This document shows positions 48,818 through 63,800 of a stretch of DNA of 64,000 nucleotides, piece by piece (position 1 is the first letter of the stretch; each line of letters begins with the position of its first letter). The DNA is from CAMXAS01 sp964442435 (GTDB lineage Bacteria > Bacteroidota > Bacteroidia > Bacteroidales > P3). A model generated the notes under the pieces. That model had not been told where the DNA came from. It did no database searches and saw only the letters and a program-made list of their open reading frames with translations. The DNA is taken from assembly GCA_964442435.1 (NCBI GenBank), contig CAYTZG010000003.1, forward strand, positions 62,001 through 126,000, read 5' to 3'. The position numbers were made by a program, and so were the translations under genes.

Positions 48818-51800
48818 ATGGATAGGCGGCATGCCATACGACGTTTCGGACTGGTCGTTGTGATCGGTATCTGCTCCGCATTGACGGTGGCCTTGGCGGC
48901 GTTTACGCTGTCGAGGACTTCGTCGTACGCGCCCGCGTCTCTTTATACGCGTGCGCGCGTGGAAGAAGCCGCCCGTATCCTGATGGCCGACCGTGCGGCC
49001 GAAAAGCCGGTGGCTGCGGTCTTGGAAGCGGCTGCCGAACCGGCTTTGCCCGCCGAATTCGTTTCGGCCCTGGCCGAGATGCCGAGTCCCGAACCGGCTG
49101 CGGCGGTGGAATTGGACCCCGATACCGGCGGTGAGGTAGCGCCTTACCGTGGTGGTTTCGGTAGCGGTGCCAAGGCGGCGCGCACGCTCAACACCGAAAC
49201 CAAGGTTCTGCCGCAGAGCAAGGGCGGTATGAACGACGGCCATTCGTCCAGCGAAAACAAACCGGTTGTCAGGGGGCATTACCTCGGTGGTGCCAACGAC
49301 GGTTTCGCCGACAAACAAAGCCCGATTATCCGCAAGGAACACTACCTCGGCGGTATCAACGACGGTTTTGTCGCCGCCCAGAGTCCGATTACGCTTCAGG
49401 CCCACTACCTCGGCGGCATGAACGACGGTTTTGTCGCCGCAGAGAGTCCGATTACGCTTCAAGCGCTCTACCTCGGCGGTATGAATGACGGCTTCCATGC
49501 CCTTCAAAGTCCGATTACGCTGCAGCCGCTTTACCTCGGCGGTATGAACGACGGCTTCCATGCCAAGCAGAGCCCGATTCACCTTTTGCCGCTCTACCTC
49601 GGTGGTTACAACGACGGCTTTTTCTCCTCCCAAAGCGGTTTCCACCTTTCGCCGGTTTACCTCGGCGGTATGAACGACGGTTTCGCCGCCAAAAACAGTC
49701 CGCTCATCCTGTTGCCGCTGTATTTGGGCGGTATGAACGACGGTTTCGTCAGCTTAAACAGCCCGCTCTTTATTCCGCCGCCTTACCTCGGTGGTTTCGG
49801 CGACGGTTTCGTTGACAAAAACAACCCGATAGGGCTCAAGCCGCCTTATCTGGGTGGTATGAACGACGGTTTCCTCCAGATACAGCCGCGTCCGGAATTC
49901 GTGCCGGCTTTTGCGGGCGGTATCTCCGACGGTTTCGCCAAGCGGATGGTTCCCTGCGACACCACCACGATTCACATCTACGCCGACTCGCTGATTTGTC
50001 CTAAAGACACGCTCTTCCTCCGCACCGATACGGTTCCGGAGGCCGAATACTTCTGGAAAGGCCCGGGCGGTTGGACGTCGACCGAACAGAACCCGATTCG
50101 TCCCAACTTCAGCACAAGCATGGCGGGTACGTATGAGGTCAAACTCATCAGCTCCAAGTGCCCCGATGAAGACGGTTGGCCCACGGCGGTCAAGTACATC
50201 GGCGCCAAGAAGGCCGAAAGGATTTATGCGTCCATCGACACGGTTCAGCCGGGCTTCGACGTTTGCGAAGGCACGCCGATTACGTTCAAAGTACGTGGTT
50301 ACGGCTGGAGCGACAGCCTCAACACGGTGCCGCCGCACTTCGAATGGCGCTTGAACGGCAACCCGTTGGCGGGTATGCCGGATTCGTCGGTCGTAACCAT
50401 CGACAGCCTCTACAACGGCCACAAGGTCAGCGTGGCGGTTTATTCGGGTCTGGAATGCGTCACGGATCGTCCGTTCGTATCGGCGCCCATCACGATGAAG
50501 GTGGAACTCAACAAGAGTGTCAACGTACAGATTGCCTCCGACATCTCCACCGACCTCGATTCGATTGAAGCTTGCGAGGGTGTGCCGGTACGCTTCTCGC
50601 AAACGGCCGTTCACACGGGCAACAATCCTGTATTTATATGGTATCGCAACGGTGATTCGGTACAGACGGGCGGCGACTATGTGGTTCAAGACCTGCAGGA
50701 GGGCGACCAGATTTGGGTTGATTTGTATTCGAGCTTGCGTTGCGTTGACTACAAACCCAAGACTTCCAATAAGATTGGCGTTCACGTCATCAAGAAACCC
50801 GAAATCGAAATCACGCCCGACCAGTATATTCTGCCCGGCCAGTGTGTTGAAATCGGTGTAAAGGGCGGTAGCGACCGTGCCACCTACACGTGGACGCCGC
50901 TCACGTTCCTCGCGCCGATGACCCCGCGCGCCGATACCGTTATGGTATGCCCGCGCACGCCCACGCGATATAAAGCGACGATTAACGAACCGTGGAAGTG
51001 TAGCGTAAGCGACACCACTTGGGTATATGTCGTTACCGAGCCGCGTATCATCAAGCACGCCGAAAGCGTGGTGGCTTGCGACAGCTCCATGGCCACGTTC
51101 CGGATTACGGCTTCGGGTATCAACTTGGGCTACCAGTGGCAGGTGGATACGGGCGACGGCAAATGGATTGATTTGGTCAATACGTTTACCAATGCGTTTA
51201 CGCCCTACGAAGGTGTCAACACCAACACGCTCCGTGTGGGCCGCAACCCCTACGGCGTATTCCCGTCCTTGGATCTGACCAAGGCCATGGACGGCTACAG
51301 TTACCGTTGCCGTGTAACGAGCATCGTACCGGAAACCAACACCTACGATACGATTTACTCCAATACGCCGTGGCAACAGTACCGTAAGGCGACTTTGACG
51401 GTCGAAAACCTCTGTCACCTCAATCCGGTTATTTCGCTGATGAGCACGGGCAACATCTGCTCCGGCGACGAGACGATGATGAAGGTAACGACCGATATGC
51501 CGATTAAGGCGGGTGCCGTTATCGAATGGTTCGTCAACGGTGTTTCCAAGCAGAAGGGTACGAGCAGTACGTTCAAGACGAAACTCTATCCGGGCGACCA
51601 GGTTCAGGCCAAGATTACGAACGGGGCCGAATGTCCTGACCAGAACCCCACGCCGTCGCAAGTCTTCGAACCGGTGGTACGCTATCTGCCGGCCATCGAC
51701 AAGGGTAACGGCTACTGTTCGATTCGCGTCAATACCGATACCACGCTGGTAGCGCGTGTGGAAAGTATGTACGACGGCAAGTTGGATGTAGACTGGACGC

Positions 51801-54800
51801 CGAAAGACAAGCTGGTAACGTCCGGCCACTGCCAGATATCGGGTGCTTACTACAGCCCCACCGATATCGAACGCACCGAACGTCTGACCAAGCCGACCTA
51901 CTATTATATTAATGTAACGGAAGACACCTACGGCTGTTCGAACCGCGACAGCATCAAGGTCAACGTATATGGCGGCCCGTTGGCCGTGGATGCGAACCAA
52001 CGTTTCGTGGTCTGCGAAAACGACACGGTAACGTTGATGGCCGAACCTTACGGCGGTTCCGGTGAGTATCATTATACTTACAGCGCCGAACCGGCCGACG
52101 AAACGGGCGAATTGGCCGCCGCACCCGATACCAACGAGATTCGCTTTGTGGCGCCTGTAGGTCACAATGTCTATACGATTACGGTATTCGACGGCGTTTC
52201 GACGGTTAAGAAGCAAATTACCGTTATCGTCAACAAACGGATGCTGAGCCAGCCCACCATCTACGGCGATACGGCGGTCTGCGACGGCAACGATTTCGTA
52301 TTGTCGATTCGGAACGACGAATATGCCGGCAACGCACCGTCCTACCAGTGGTATTTCAACGGCACGGTGGTGCCCACGGCGGCCGGTAGCACGTATAAAC
52401 CCGACAAGAACTTGGTAGACAGCGGCGTTACGCAGATTTACTGCCGCGTCACCACGTCCTACGACTGTCCGGTTCAAAAAACCGTGAACACCGAGCCGGT
52501 TACGTTGCACATCTGGCCGATGCCGGCCATAGCGAGCATTACGGCCGATACGCAAATCTGTCAGAATATTCCGGTCCGTCTCAAGGCCATGACCTATCAG
52601 GCCGATTCCGTTCACTGGAGTCCGGAAGCGGGTCTGTCCAACGCCACGGTTACGAACCCGGTGGCCACGCCGGCCAAGACCACGACCTATACGGTCACGG
52701 CCTTCACGAAGCATGGCTGTCAGGTATCGGAAAGCATGACGATGACGATTCTGCCGGCCACGTCGGTAGAGGCGCGTTACAAAGATGTCTATGCGTGCAA
52801 CAATGCGGCGGCTTCGTTGCCGGTGGTATCGAAAGGCGTTAATCTGTCGTTCCGTTGGCAGAAGTTCAACAAGACCAAGAACGATTGGGACGAACTGCCG
52901 GAAGGTGGCCGCTACAGCTATGCCGCCAACGGCAACTTGGATATCTCCAAGGTGGATACGGCCGACAACCTGACGCGCTACCGCGTCATCGCCACGGGCT
53001 ACTGCGACCCGATTGACACGTCCGTAGCCATGACGCTGCATATTATAGAAGATGTCGTCTTCGAAATAGCGGCCGATACGACCGAGGCCTGCGCGGGTAT
53101 CCCCATCACGTTCCGCGCCAAGACCAACATCAAGTCGGCGGTTACGATGTTCGAATGGCGGATCAACGGCAGCACCTACGGTTACGACAGATACTACGGT
53201 TATACCTACCGTCGCGATACGTTGCGGGTAAGCCTCAAGGCGGGCGACAGAATTCAGTGCTTCATCCATGTCAACGACATGGTAAGCCAGTGCGTCAAGC
53301 CGTTGCCGTTCCCGTCCAACGTCATCACGCCCACGATTTATCCTAATCCGGATATGTCGTTCCGCACCGTCAACCCGTCCGAATGCGCGGCCTCCGACGG
53401 TAGCGTCACCGTCAACGCCACCTCGGGTCAGTCGCCCTACGAATACAGCTTCGACGGCGGCAAGACGTTCGGCGCTTCCAACCTGTTGCCGAATGTGCCG
53501 GCCGGTTACTACCGCGTACAGGTACGCGACGACCATAGTTGCGTATCGGCCGTCAAGGGCGTGACGCTCTACGACCCGTCGGCCCCGATGACGCCGGTAT
53601 TCAAGAATACGGGCCTCTACTGTCTCGGTTCGTCGCCCGACTACATTATATTGAATCCGTCCTGCAAGCAGAAAGGCGCCGAATTCAGATGGTTCGACGC
53701 ACCCGAATGCACGGGCACGCCGGTTCATGTGGGCGACTCCTTGCCGTTGAGCGGCACGCCGGGCTACCATATTTATTATGTCTATCAAATCAAAGACGGT
53801 TGCAAGAGCCGCACGGTCGAAGCCTTTGTCTTCATCAGCCGTCCGCCTACCATTCTCGGTGTTGAGAGCATAGACCCGTCGTCTTGCGAATTGGCCGACG
53901 GTAGCATCACGATTTTGGCCAAGGGCGATACGACGCTCTACTATTCTATAGCGGTACCGCCGGTTTACACCAAGTCGGAAGACTTCTTCAACCTTAAGAA
54001 CGGCCGCTATCCGGTGGCGGTTCGCGACGAAGCGGGTTGCGAAGTGTTCAGAGATACGGTCAAACTGTTGGCCTTCAATACGCCGGCCGCCCCTGTCATG
54101 ATCAGCGGCGATACGATTTACTGTAAGACCGAAGCCCGTCTCCCGCTCGAAGCCCATCCGAACGAAGACGGCCCCATCTACTGGTACAAGGATTTGGTAC
54201 TCAAGACCTCGATAGGCCGCGGCAATAAGTTGTCCATCAACAATTACGGTGGCGGTACCCATATCTTCAGCGCGGTGGAACTCGTTGACGGTTGCTACTC
54301 CGATGCGGCCGACGTGCGGGTCACGATTCTCGGCGATTTGAATCTCGGCCTCAAGGATACGGTAGCCTGTCTCGGTGCCACGATTACGCTCGCGCCCAAG
54401 AACGTACCGGAAGGCGCCACGTTCCTGTGGACGCCCGGTGACTATACCACGCCGAGCATCAATGTAGAGGTTGAGAAAGCCCAAAAGGTCTACACGCTGA
54501 CCGTGACCGACCCGGCCTACGGCAAGAACTGCCAGACGACCGTCAGTGTCAGGGTAAGCGGTACGAGCGTGCCGGAACGTGTGGATACGCTGGTTTGCGT
54601 GGGCGATTCGGTGGTATTGGGTATTGAGGATGCCTTCGCCCTCACTTGGCGCGACGGTACGGTGGGCAACACCCGTATGGTGGCCGCGCAGCTGGGTCTC
54701 AAGCAATACTATGCGCAGGTTGAACACGAAAACGGTTGCAAGCGCGAATACATCTTCAACGTAACGGGTAAGAAGATAGACTCCGTCAACATCAAGATTA

Positions 54801-57800
54801 AGCCGCTGTTCGATACGGTTTACTGTTCGCCGGCGCTCAAGAGCAACGAATACCGTCTGGAAGCGCAGCTCAACAATACGTCCTTGCCGCTCAACCTGCA
54901 ATGGTACATGAACGGCGAGCCCATCGCCAACGCGGTAAGCCGCACGCTCAATATCAGCAACCTTGAGCCGGGCGACTACGAATTTGTCGTAACGGCTTCG
55001 GCCACCACCATTTGTATAGAACCGAGCCTGGCGGTTTCGCCTACCTATAAACTCACGGCCTATCCGCGACCCAAGGTTTATGCGGGTGCCAATCAGCCGA
55101 AACAGCCGTATCAGGAAACCACCTGCATCGGTTGCGACGCTACGGTGGAAGGCGGCACGCCGTTTACGGGCGAAGGCGAGAAACCCTACATCTATAATTG
55201 GAAAGGCAACTATATCCCGGGTACGGTGGCCTCAAGCAAGCCGTTGCAGTTCATGACCACCCGCATGGAGACCACGACGGTTTACACGTTGACGGCCGTT
55301 GACGCGGTTGGTTGCGCGGCTTCCGCCAATGTTAAGGTAACGGTTGTCGGCGGCCCGTTCAAGGCCACGGTCAAGAGCGACCGCGACACGGTTTGCTTCG
55401 GCGATACGGCGCACATCTCGGCCTTGGTTTCCGGCGGTAGTGGCAACTACCAGTTCTTCTACGAAGTCATCAGCCGTCCGAGCACGGCCACGGCGGCGCA
55501 GGTAGCGCACTATTCGGTACCGGATGCCAACGACAGCAGCGTTCTGGCCGCTTCGCCGCTCTGCGTCACGACCAAGGCCGAACCGGTGGCTTACCGCATC
55601 ACCATCGTCAACCTCACCACCGGCACGCCCACCTCGGCCGACACGTTGCGGATTACGCGCAACCTGTGGGTACACGCCATTCCGACGGTAGGCGAGGTCA
55701 GCGTAAGCGACTCCACGCTCTGCGCCGACTCCGCGGCCACGATGCTGTTGAGCGGTTATAAAGGTACGCGCGCTTACTGGCAATACACGACCAACGGCAT
55801 CGACTGGACAACCTTCGCCAAGACCGCCAATCTGCCGCAGGCTTCTAAAGTGACGTTGCCCGGCGCGTCTTACGGCACGCACCGTTACGTCCGCGCGCAG
55901 GTGGCCAACGGCGTCTGCGACTTCCTCCCCACCGACTCCATTTCGGTCCGCACCTACAGCAACCTGAACAATACCATTTCGGCCACGGGTCAGACGCTCT
56001 GTCCGGAAACGGAGAACGTGGAAGTCGAAGGCCTCAGCATGACCGAGGGCGGCAACGGCACGTTCGCCTATCTGTGGCAAGAAAAACAGAACGGTAAGTT
56101 CGTCAATGCGGCGGGCAACAACACCGACACGGCCTATACGATTTCGGGTCCGATTACCAAGACGCGTTCGTTCCGTCGTCTGATTTTCAGCGACGGCTGT
56201 ACCTATACGAGCAATGTTCAGACCATCAACGTCTATAGCAACTCCCTCATCACGCCGATTCAGGGCGAAACCCATGTCTGCTTCGATTCGGTAAGCACCT
56301 ATGAGGTGGCGAACCAGACGATGGATATGTATCAGTGGCAGTCCACGAAGGATACGACCGAAGAGGGGGTTTGGACCGATTTGCCGGCGTTCAGCTACAG
56401 CTATACGACCGATCCGGTCAAGGATACGCTTTACTACCGTGTTATCGGCCAGGCCAACGGTTGCCGTCCCGACACCACGCCGGTCTTCGCCGTCTATCCG
56501 ACCGAACCGCTCGAACCGCGCATTTACATCAGCATCGACACGATGGAATCCTGTATAGGTTCCGTCTTCACGTTCCAAGTCGATTCGATGTTCAACGGCG
56601 GTAGCAAGCCCGTGGTTTACTGGTATGTAAACGGCGTGGCGGTTTCGGCCAAGGCCAACAAGGTAACCTACAAGCCGATATACGATACGGCCATCTCCAA
56701 GACGGAGCCGGTACGCATCGATACGATTATCAACCAGTACGTTTCGGCCGACGGACAGCGGTTCGCCACGGCCAACCTCCAGCCCGGCGATTCGATTTGG
56801 GCGGGTCTGGCTTCCTCCATCAACTGCGTCACCACGCACTTGGCGCTGTCCGATACGATTGCACCTACGGTTTACACGCCGCTCGTCCATATCATTTCGC
56901 CGTTGCGCGACTCCACGTTCTGCTTCGGCGATGAAGTGGAAATCGTGGCCACCGACGCCGTTGAATACGCTTGGTACAACCGTCTCTACGGCGAAAAGGA
57001 AACCGACCCGAACGTAACCCGTCAGTTGGGCAAGGGGGCAGGCTTCGTTTACGGCGGTATGGTTTCGGCTTCGGCCGACAGCATGGTGGATATGAACCAT
57101 GCCGACAGCACGATAACGGTTAGTCCGTTCGACTCGCTCTACTACTTCGTTTACGGTACCGACATCCATGGTTGCTTCGGCTACGACAGTGTCCTGTTGG
57201 CGCCGGAACCGCTCATTACCAAGATGCCCGACACGATTCTGTGCGAGGGCGGCGAAATCCGTCTTTACGCCCGTCCGGACGTCTATGCCACCTATGTATG
57301 GAGCGAAAGCAAGGTAGACCCGGATCGTGCCAGCAGCTTTATCCGAGGCAATACGGGTATGAACGCCTACCAGCCGCTGTGCAAGCCGGTAGATACCGTC
57401 ACCACCTATTATGTCGACATCACGACCACGCCCAAGCAGTGCCACCGTCGCGACAGCATCGTCGTAACCATCGAAAAGATTACGACGCCCGAACTCACGA
57501 TTGACTACACGGGCAAGCGGGTAGGCGACACGCTCTTCATTACCGAATGCGACCAGCGTTTCTATACGCTTTCGGCACACGCCACGGAAATGGGCAAAAA
57601 GCCGGAATTCAAGTGGGTGGTTAACGGCGATGTTTGGAGCCGCGATACGTTGCTCTCCGACAGCGGCTTCCAGCACAACGCCTACGTTCATTTCGAATAC
57701 ACGAGCTCCAAGCAGTGCGTCACGCAGCGCACGCTCCGTTCGCAAGACCTCATCGCCAACGTCACCTATATGCCGGAGGCCAAGGTTTCCATCAACTCCA

Positions 57801-60800
57801 ACAAGGGCTTGATGGTTTGTCCTTACGATACGGTTACGATTTACAAGACGCACTCGCCCTCTTACGATACGGCCGGCCGCTTTGAATGGTATCTGCGTCG
57901 TGCGGGCCAAACGGTATATACTAAGGTACAGCCTGCCAACGACACGGCCTATATCGACCTCTTTGGCGCGGGCGACGAAATTTACGTGGTTTACTACGCC
58001 TACGACTCCTGCATCAAGAACTCGCCGGCGCGGTCCAACGTCCTCAAATTCGGCAACTACAAAGTAACGCATCCGCAAGTTTGGATTAGCGGGCTTACGG
58101 GCGATACGGTCTGCGAATACACGCCGTTCACGTTGAAGGGTGGTTCGAAAGACGCGGGCAAGGGTGCCGAATACAATTGGTACAAAGACGGTGTGGAAAT
58201 AGGCCAAAGCTTCCCGTCTATCACCTATTCCGACAATCCGAGCGAAAACGGCGACTACGGCGTATTGGAAGCGGTTTACCGCGACAAGCCCACGCCTTAC
58301 ACGTTCACGCTCCGTATGACGGTCAAGGACGAATGTCCGGTGCCGGGCAACGTGGTGGAAGTGGATACGACGATTTACGTCCTCGGCCGCGAAACGCCGT
58401 ATATCATCGTAGAACAGAACCCCGACCCGATTAAGTGCAACTCCATTATCGAGGAACCGATTGCATGGAGCAACAACCACCGTCTGTCGCTCAGCGGCAA
58501 CAGCGCCACGCTCTATGGCCACTACCATTGGGATGCCGGTGCCACGTCCAGACAGTTGGTTCACGACAACGGCGCCATCAGCGGCGTGGTGGGCAATACG
58601 CGCTCCTACCTCATGATAGGCCTCACCTCCACGAGCAAGCATCCGGAATATGCCGACTACCACTATGTGGAATTCGCCGCCTACGCTTGCCACGGCTACC
58701 TTGAAGTTTACGAAGAGGGCGTTTACAAAGGCCGCTTCGGCACCTATAAGGCCGGCGACCGCTTGAGCGTCGAGATTGCCGACAGCGTGGTTTACTACCT
58801 GCACAACGACCGCGTTTACTATGTATCCGCCAAGAAGGCCACCGCTTATCCGTATCAGGGCGATATGTCGCTCTACTATTGCTGGGAGTCCTACCCGACG
58901 TGGTACGACGTGCGCATGACCTACCGGGCCACGGACGTTTACTTCGACGCCGAACCGCATTTCCAAGGCAACGCGCCGGTTTACAGTTGGTATATCAACG
59001 GCAAGTACGACAACAACCAGGGCCGCAACGACACCATCTTCCGTTCGCCCTACCATCTGTTCAAGAACGGCGATACGGTACAGGTTGCCATGAAGGCCAA
59101 CTACCGTTGTATGTGGACTTCCGAAGCCAAGAGCGAGCCGATTATCATCTCCGGCCTCGACCAGGCTACCGACTTCATGACCATCATGAACGACACGTCG
59201 GTATGCTACGGCGACAGCATCCGTCTGGCGGCCTATGGTGCGGAATCCTACAGCTGGAACCCGATTTACGCGCCGGGCAATGACACGAGCTATACCTACT
59301 ATTGGCGTTACGAATACGATACGGCCGATTGGCACTACGACTCCACCAAGATAGCCGTGGCCGACCTGGCGGCCGGTACCGAATACGACACGGCCAGCGT
59401 GGTCAACGACTCGCTCTGGAACTACTTCTATACGGGTACGCTCACGTTCAAGGATTCCGTCGTAGACAGCCTCATGTCGCTCCATCCGGTTATCCGCGCC
59501 GTATCCGACTCCATGCCGTGGGTAGCGCCGCTCACCACGACGTGGTATAGGGTAACAGGCCGCAACGAAAACGGTTGCGCCACGTTCAAGCGCATGAAGG
59601 TGGAAGTGTTGCCGTTGCCTACGCCCAAGGCCGGTCCCGACTACTACATCTGTGCGGGCGACAGCACCACGCTTACCGCGCTCTACGGCGGCAAGAAGGT
59701 CGATACGACGCATACCTACCTCTGGCATACGCTTGACGGTGAATGCACCTACACCGGCGCCACCGTCCGCATCGCGCCCGACACCACGCGCACCTACGTC
59801 ATTACCGAAATCATGCCTACGGGCTGCCTCGCGACGGATACGATTACGATAACCGTCCACCCGCTGCCCACGCCGTATTACGAGCCCAAAGACACGTTGG
59901 TATGCCGCAACCAGCCGGTTATCTACACCGACTCGATGCCCTACGACGCTTCGTTGACCTATACGTGGACGCCGTCTTCGCGCCTGACGAAGCAGACGCC
60001 CAACGGTTCGTCGGTACGCTTCGCCACGGCCGATACGGGCAACTACACCTATTACGTACAGGTTAAGACGCCTTATAACTGCAAGGCCTACGATACGGTT
60101 CGCGTCCGCGTGGAAAACAACCATGTGACGGCCTATCTGGAAGATGAAAACGGCCAGCGTATCACGCGCGACACGCTCTGCAACTCCGACTCGATTACCT
60201 ATGTGGTCAAGGGTCAGAACTGGGGTACGGATCCCACGTTCGAATGGTTCTTCAACGGCGTCAAACTGCCGGGTCTGTATACCGATACGTTGCGTTACAG
60301 CGGCTTCTCCGACCGCAGCACGATTTACTGCCGCGTTACGCCGGGTTCGGATATCTGCACCGATGTGGCTTCCATCAACACGCAGATGATTACGACCACC
60401 GTTTACCCGATTGACTCCAACCATGTGGATTTGTCGACGAGCGACGGTTATGCCTTGATTGAAGACACGCTCCATATCTGCGTTTACGATAACAGCGCGC
60501 TGTTCACGTCCACCTATTCGTTGGCCTCCAAAGACCCGCGCGTAACCTATTGCTGGTTGCACAACGAAGATACGGTATCCTTCAACCGCAACCAACGCAT
60601 CGGTGACCTCAAGCACGGCGACAAGGTTTACATCCGCACCACGTCGGGCCTGTTGTGCGCCCGTCCGGTAACGGCCATGGATTCCATCACGGTCTACGTC
60701 CACGACGCCGTAGAGGTCAAGGCCTACGAATTCCAGACCGTCCATAAGGGCGAGAAAGTGTTGCTCCATGCCGAAGTCGTGAACCCGGAACCGGAAACGG

Positions 60801-63800
60801 AATACACCTACCAGTGGACGGGTGCCTACATTACGCCGGACAGCGATGTCACGGACGACACGATTTACGTTCAGCCGAAAGACACCTACACCTACCGCGT
60901 CGACGCCAAGAGCACCTACGGCTGTATCGGCTACGACACCGTAACGGTGGAAGTCTACCAGCAGCCGCGTATCATCACCGACCCGGTAGCGGTTGACGTC
61001 TGCGAATACGACACGGCCACCTATTCCGTCTATGCCATCGGCGGCGGTCTGACCTACCAGTGGTATGTCAAGGTTTACGACCCCGTAACGCGCCGCTACA
61101 GCGACACGATTCCGTTGGAAGAATGCACGGCGGCCAACCCCACGCCTTATACCGGCGTTCATACGTCCAACCTCGTCATCGGTTCCGACCCGACCGGCGC
61201 CATGAGCGCTTACGTACAGCCGTTGACGCTCGATATGAACCGTTACCAGTACCTGTGCCGTGTCAAGGGTCTGGAACTCTATACGCCGGTTATGTCGCGC
61301 ACCGCGCGTCTGAACGTCATCAAGCGCGTTGAGCCGGTAATGGATAGCCTGACGCACAGCGCGGCCGATACGGTTTGCTTCGGCACGTCCGAAACCTTGC
61401 GCGCTTATGTACACGATGCCGGCCTCACGCCCACGTTCCGTTGGTACATCAACGGCGTACTGCAGCCCGAAACCGGCAACACGCTGACCAGAAAAGACTT
61501 CGCCGACAACGACAGTGTAACCTGCATCGTGGAATCGAGCGAACGTTGCGTCTGGACGGGCGAAGACACGCTGGGTCTGACGCTGCACCGCTACGACCTG
61601 CCGCAGATTGCGCTTGACCCGGCCAACGGCACCAACCGCGTCATCGTTCACAATCAGGATACGGTGGTTTCGTCGGTCGTAACCGGCGGCACCGCGCCCT
61701 ATACCTATAGCTGGAGTTCGAATCCGGGCAGCCGCATCGCTTCTTACGTCGGCGTAGACGCGCTCAACGACGCGCAGGCACCCGTCAACGGCTACTATCA
61801 CGATGCGGTCCGCACCACGCGCCTCACCTCGGCCACCACCTACACGTTGAAGGTAAGCGACGTTCACGGTTGCCGCAGCGAGGCCAAGGCCACGATACTC
61901 ATGTTGGGCGGCCCGCTCGAAGCCCTGCCCAATATCTCGCCCAGAACGGCCGACCGCTTCGGTGAAATCTGCATCGGCGATACGGCCATGCTTGAAGGCC
62001 TGGCCAGCGGCGGTTCGGGCAACTACAGCTACGCTTGGCAAGAAATCGGCACCACGTTCAGCGAAATCATGCAGCCCGATTCGCAGAACTCGGCCGTTTA
62101 CCCGCAGCCGGATAAGCTGCCCGACACGTTGAAATACCGCCTCACCGTCAACGACGGCGTTTCCACCGCTTCGGCCGACGTCCGCCTGTCGGTTCAGGAT
62201 TACTATACGCACAGCGTGGAAATCGTCGTGGACGATCAGGATGTATGCCTCTACACGCCGGTTAAGTTCACCACCATTGTCACGACCGACAACCCGCGCA
62301 AGAATATGTTTACGTATCGTTGGCTCGTCAACGGTGCGGTGGTGAGCGGCGCCACGGGTGCCACGTGGACGACCTCGCAGCTCCGCGACGGCGACAGCGT
62401 TTCGTGCGAGGTGACGGCCACCACCAAGTGCGTCATCGACCGGGTGGTTTACAGCAACAAGATTGGCATGACCATCTTCCCGTTGCCGGAAGTGACGACG
62501 GATTACAGTTGCGCCGACACCCTGATTTGCGAAGGCGACAGCGTATGGCTCAAGGCCGATGCGCCCACCGCCGTTTCGATGCTCTGGACGCCGGATAACG
62601 GCACGTTGCTGACGGCCAACGACGTTGACTCGGTATTGGCGCAGGTATTCAACACCACGACCTACGTCATGACGGTAACCGATTCCAACGGCTGTATCGC
62701 GGCCGACAGCGCGCATATCCGCGTTCAGAACAAACCGGTTATCCTGCGTCAGCCGGCGGATGCGGCGGCCTGCTCGGCTTACCCGGCCATCGTTCCGTTT
62801 ACGGTAAAAGTCAAGGATTCGCTGATTTCGAGCTACCAGTGGCAGGCTTACGACAAAGACAACGACCGCTGGTACGACCTCATCGATACGGATGTTTACG
62901 ACGGCATCCATGCGTCGGAACTCAAGGTCAAGGTAACCGACCTGAGCCTTGACAGCACGCGCTACCGCGTCTTCATCTCCAACTGGTGCTTCGACACCAT
63001 TTCGGGTGAAGCCACGCTCTACACGCCCGACCTGACGCTGCATCCGACGGTATTGCTGCCGGATACGGCCTTCTGCTACGACAACCGTCAGATTGAATTC
63101 AACGCCACCAAGCCGGAAGGCGCGCTGAGCGATATGCAAACGATTTGGCGCCGCAACCCGTCTTGCCAGACCCTCGCTTACAACGGCCGCTACTCGTACT
63201 TCAAGGCGAGTGACTGCGCTACGGGCGACGACTTCACCGCGCCGGTACTTGAGCCGGGCACCTATACGTACTACGCTTATCTGAAAGGCCGCTGCTTGTC
63301 GTGGGCTTACGACAGCGTCAAGGTAACGGTTCGCGCCTTGCCGCAAATCACGATGCCTTCCGAACTGAGCGTATGCCGTGGCGAACTCGTGCTGACGGCC
63401 GAATCGACGGGCAGCGGTTTGACCTACCTGTGGTCAACGGGCGAAACCACCAAGACCATCAAGCCCTATCACGTCAACGAAGCGGTTTATACGGTAACCG
63501 TAACCGATAGGTACGGCTGCGCGTCCACGGCCTCCACGCACGTACGCGCCGGTATCTTCAACGGCAACCATACGGAACGCATCGTCGGTCACGAAAAGAT
63601 AGACACGCTCTGCGGCGATGCGGGTATGACGCTGAATATCGCGAGCGAACACGCCGGTTCCCGCCCGATATACCGCTGGTATGTCAACGGCGCCGCCGTT
63701 TCGGGCAACAACCGTCCGTCCTTCGATATGAATCTGCTGCCCAATGAGGGTCGCTATAACATCTACGCCCGCGTTACCTCTTCCGAAGACTGCGTCATGC

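Noticed and set aside
45206..49645. Two long minus-strand frames under the SUMF1 genes
   Set aside because: They mirror the clear SUMF1 proteins and the adhesin start on the plus strand and have shadow-type composition.
49754..54901. A 1,715-codon reading frame on the minus strand
   Set aside because: Same reason: complementary shadow of the giant adhesin gene, in the same register.
55232..63346. A 2,704-codon reading frame on the minus strand
   Set aside because: It is codon-register complementary to the giant plus-strand gene, rich in Arg/Val/Gly/His, has no signal peptide or known domain, and exists only because the sense gene avoids TTA, CTA and TCA. The plus strand has a proper start, signal segment and recognisable beta domains.
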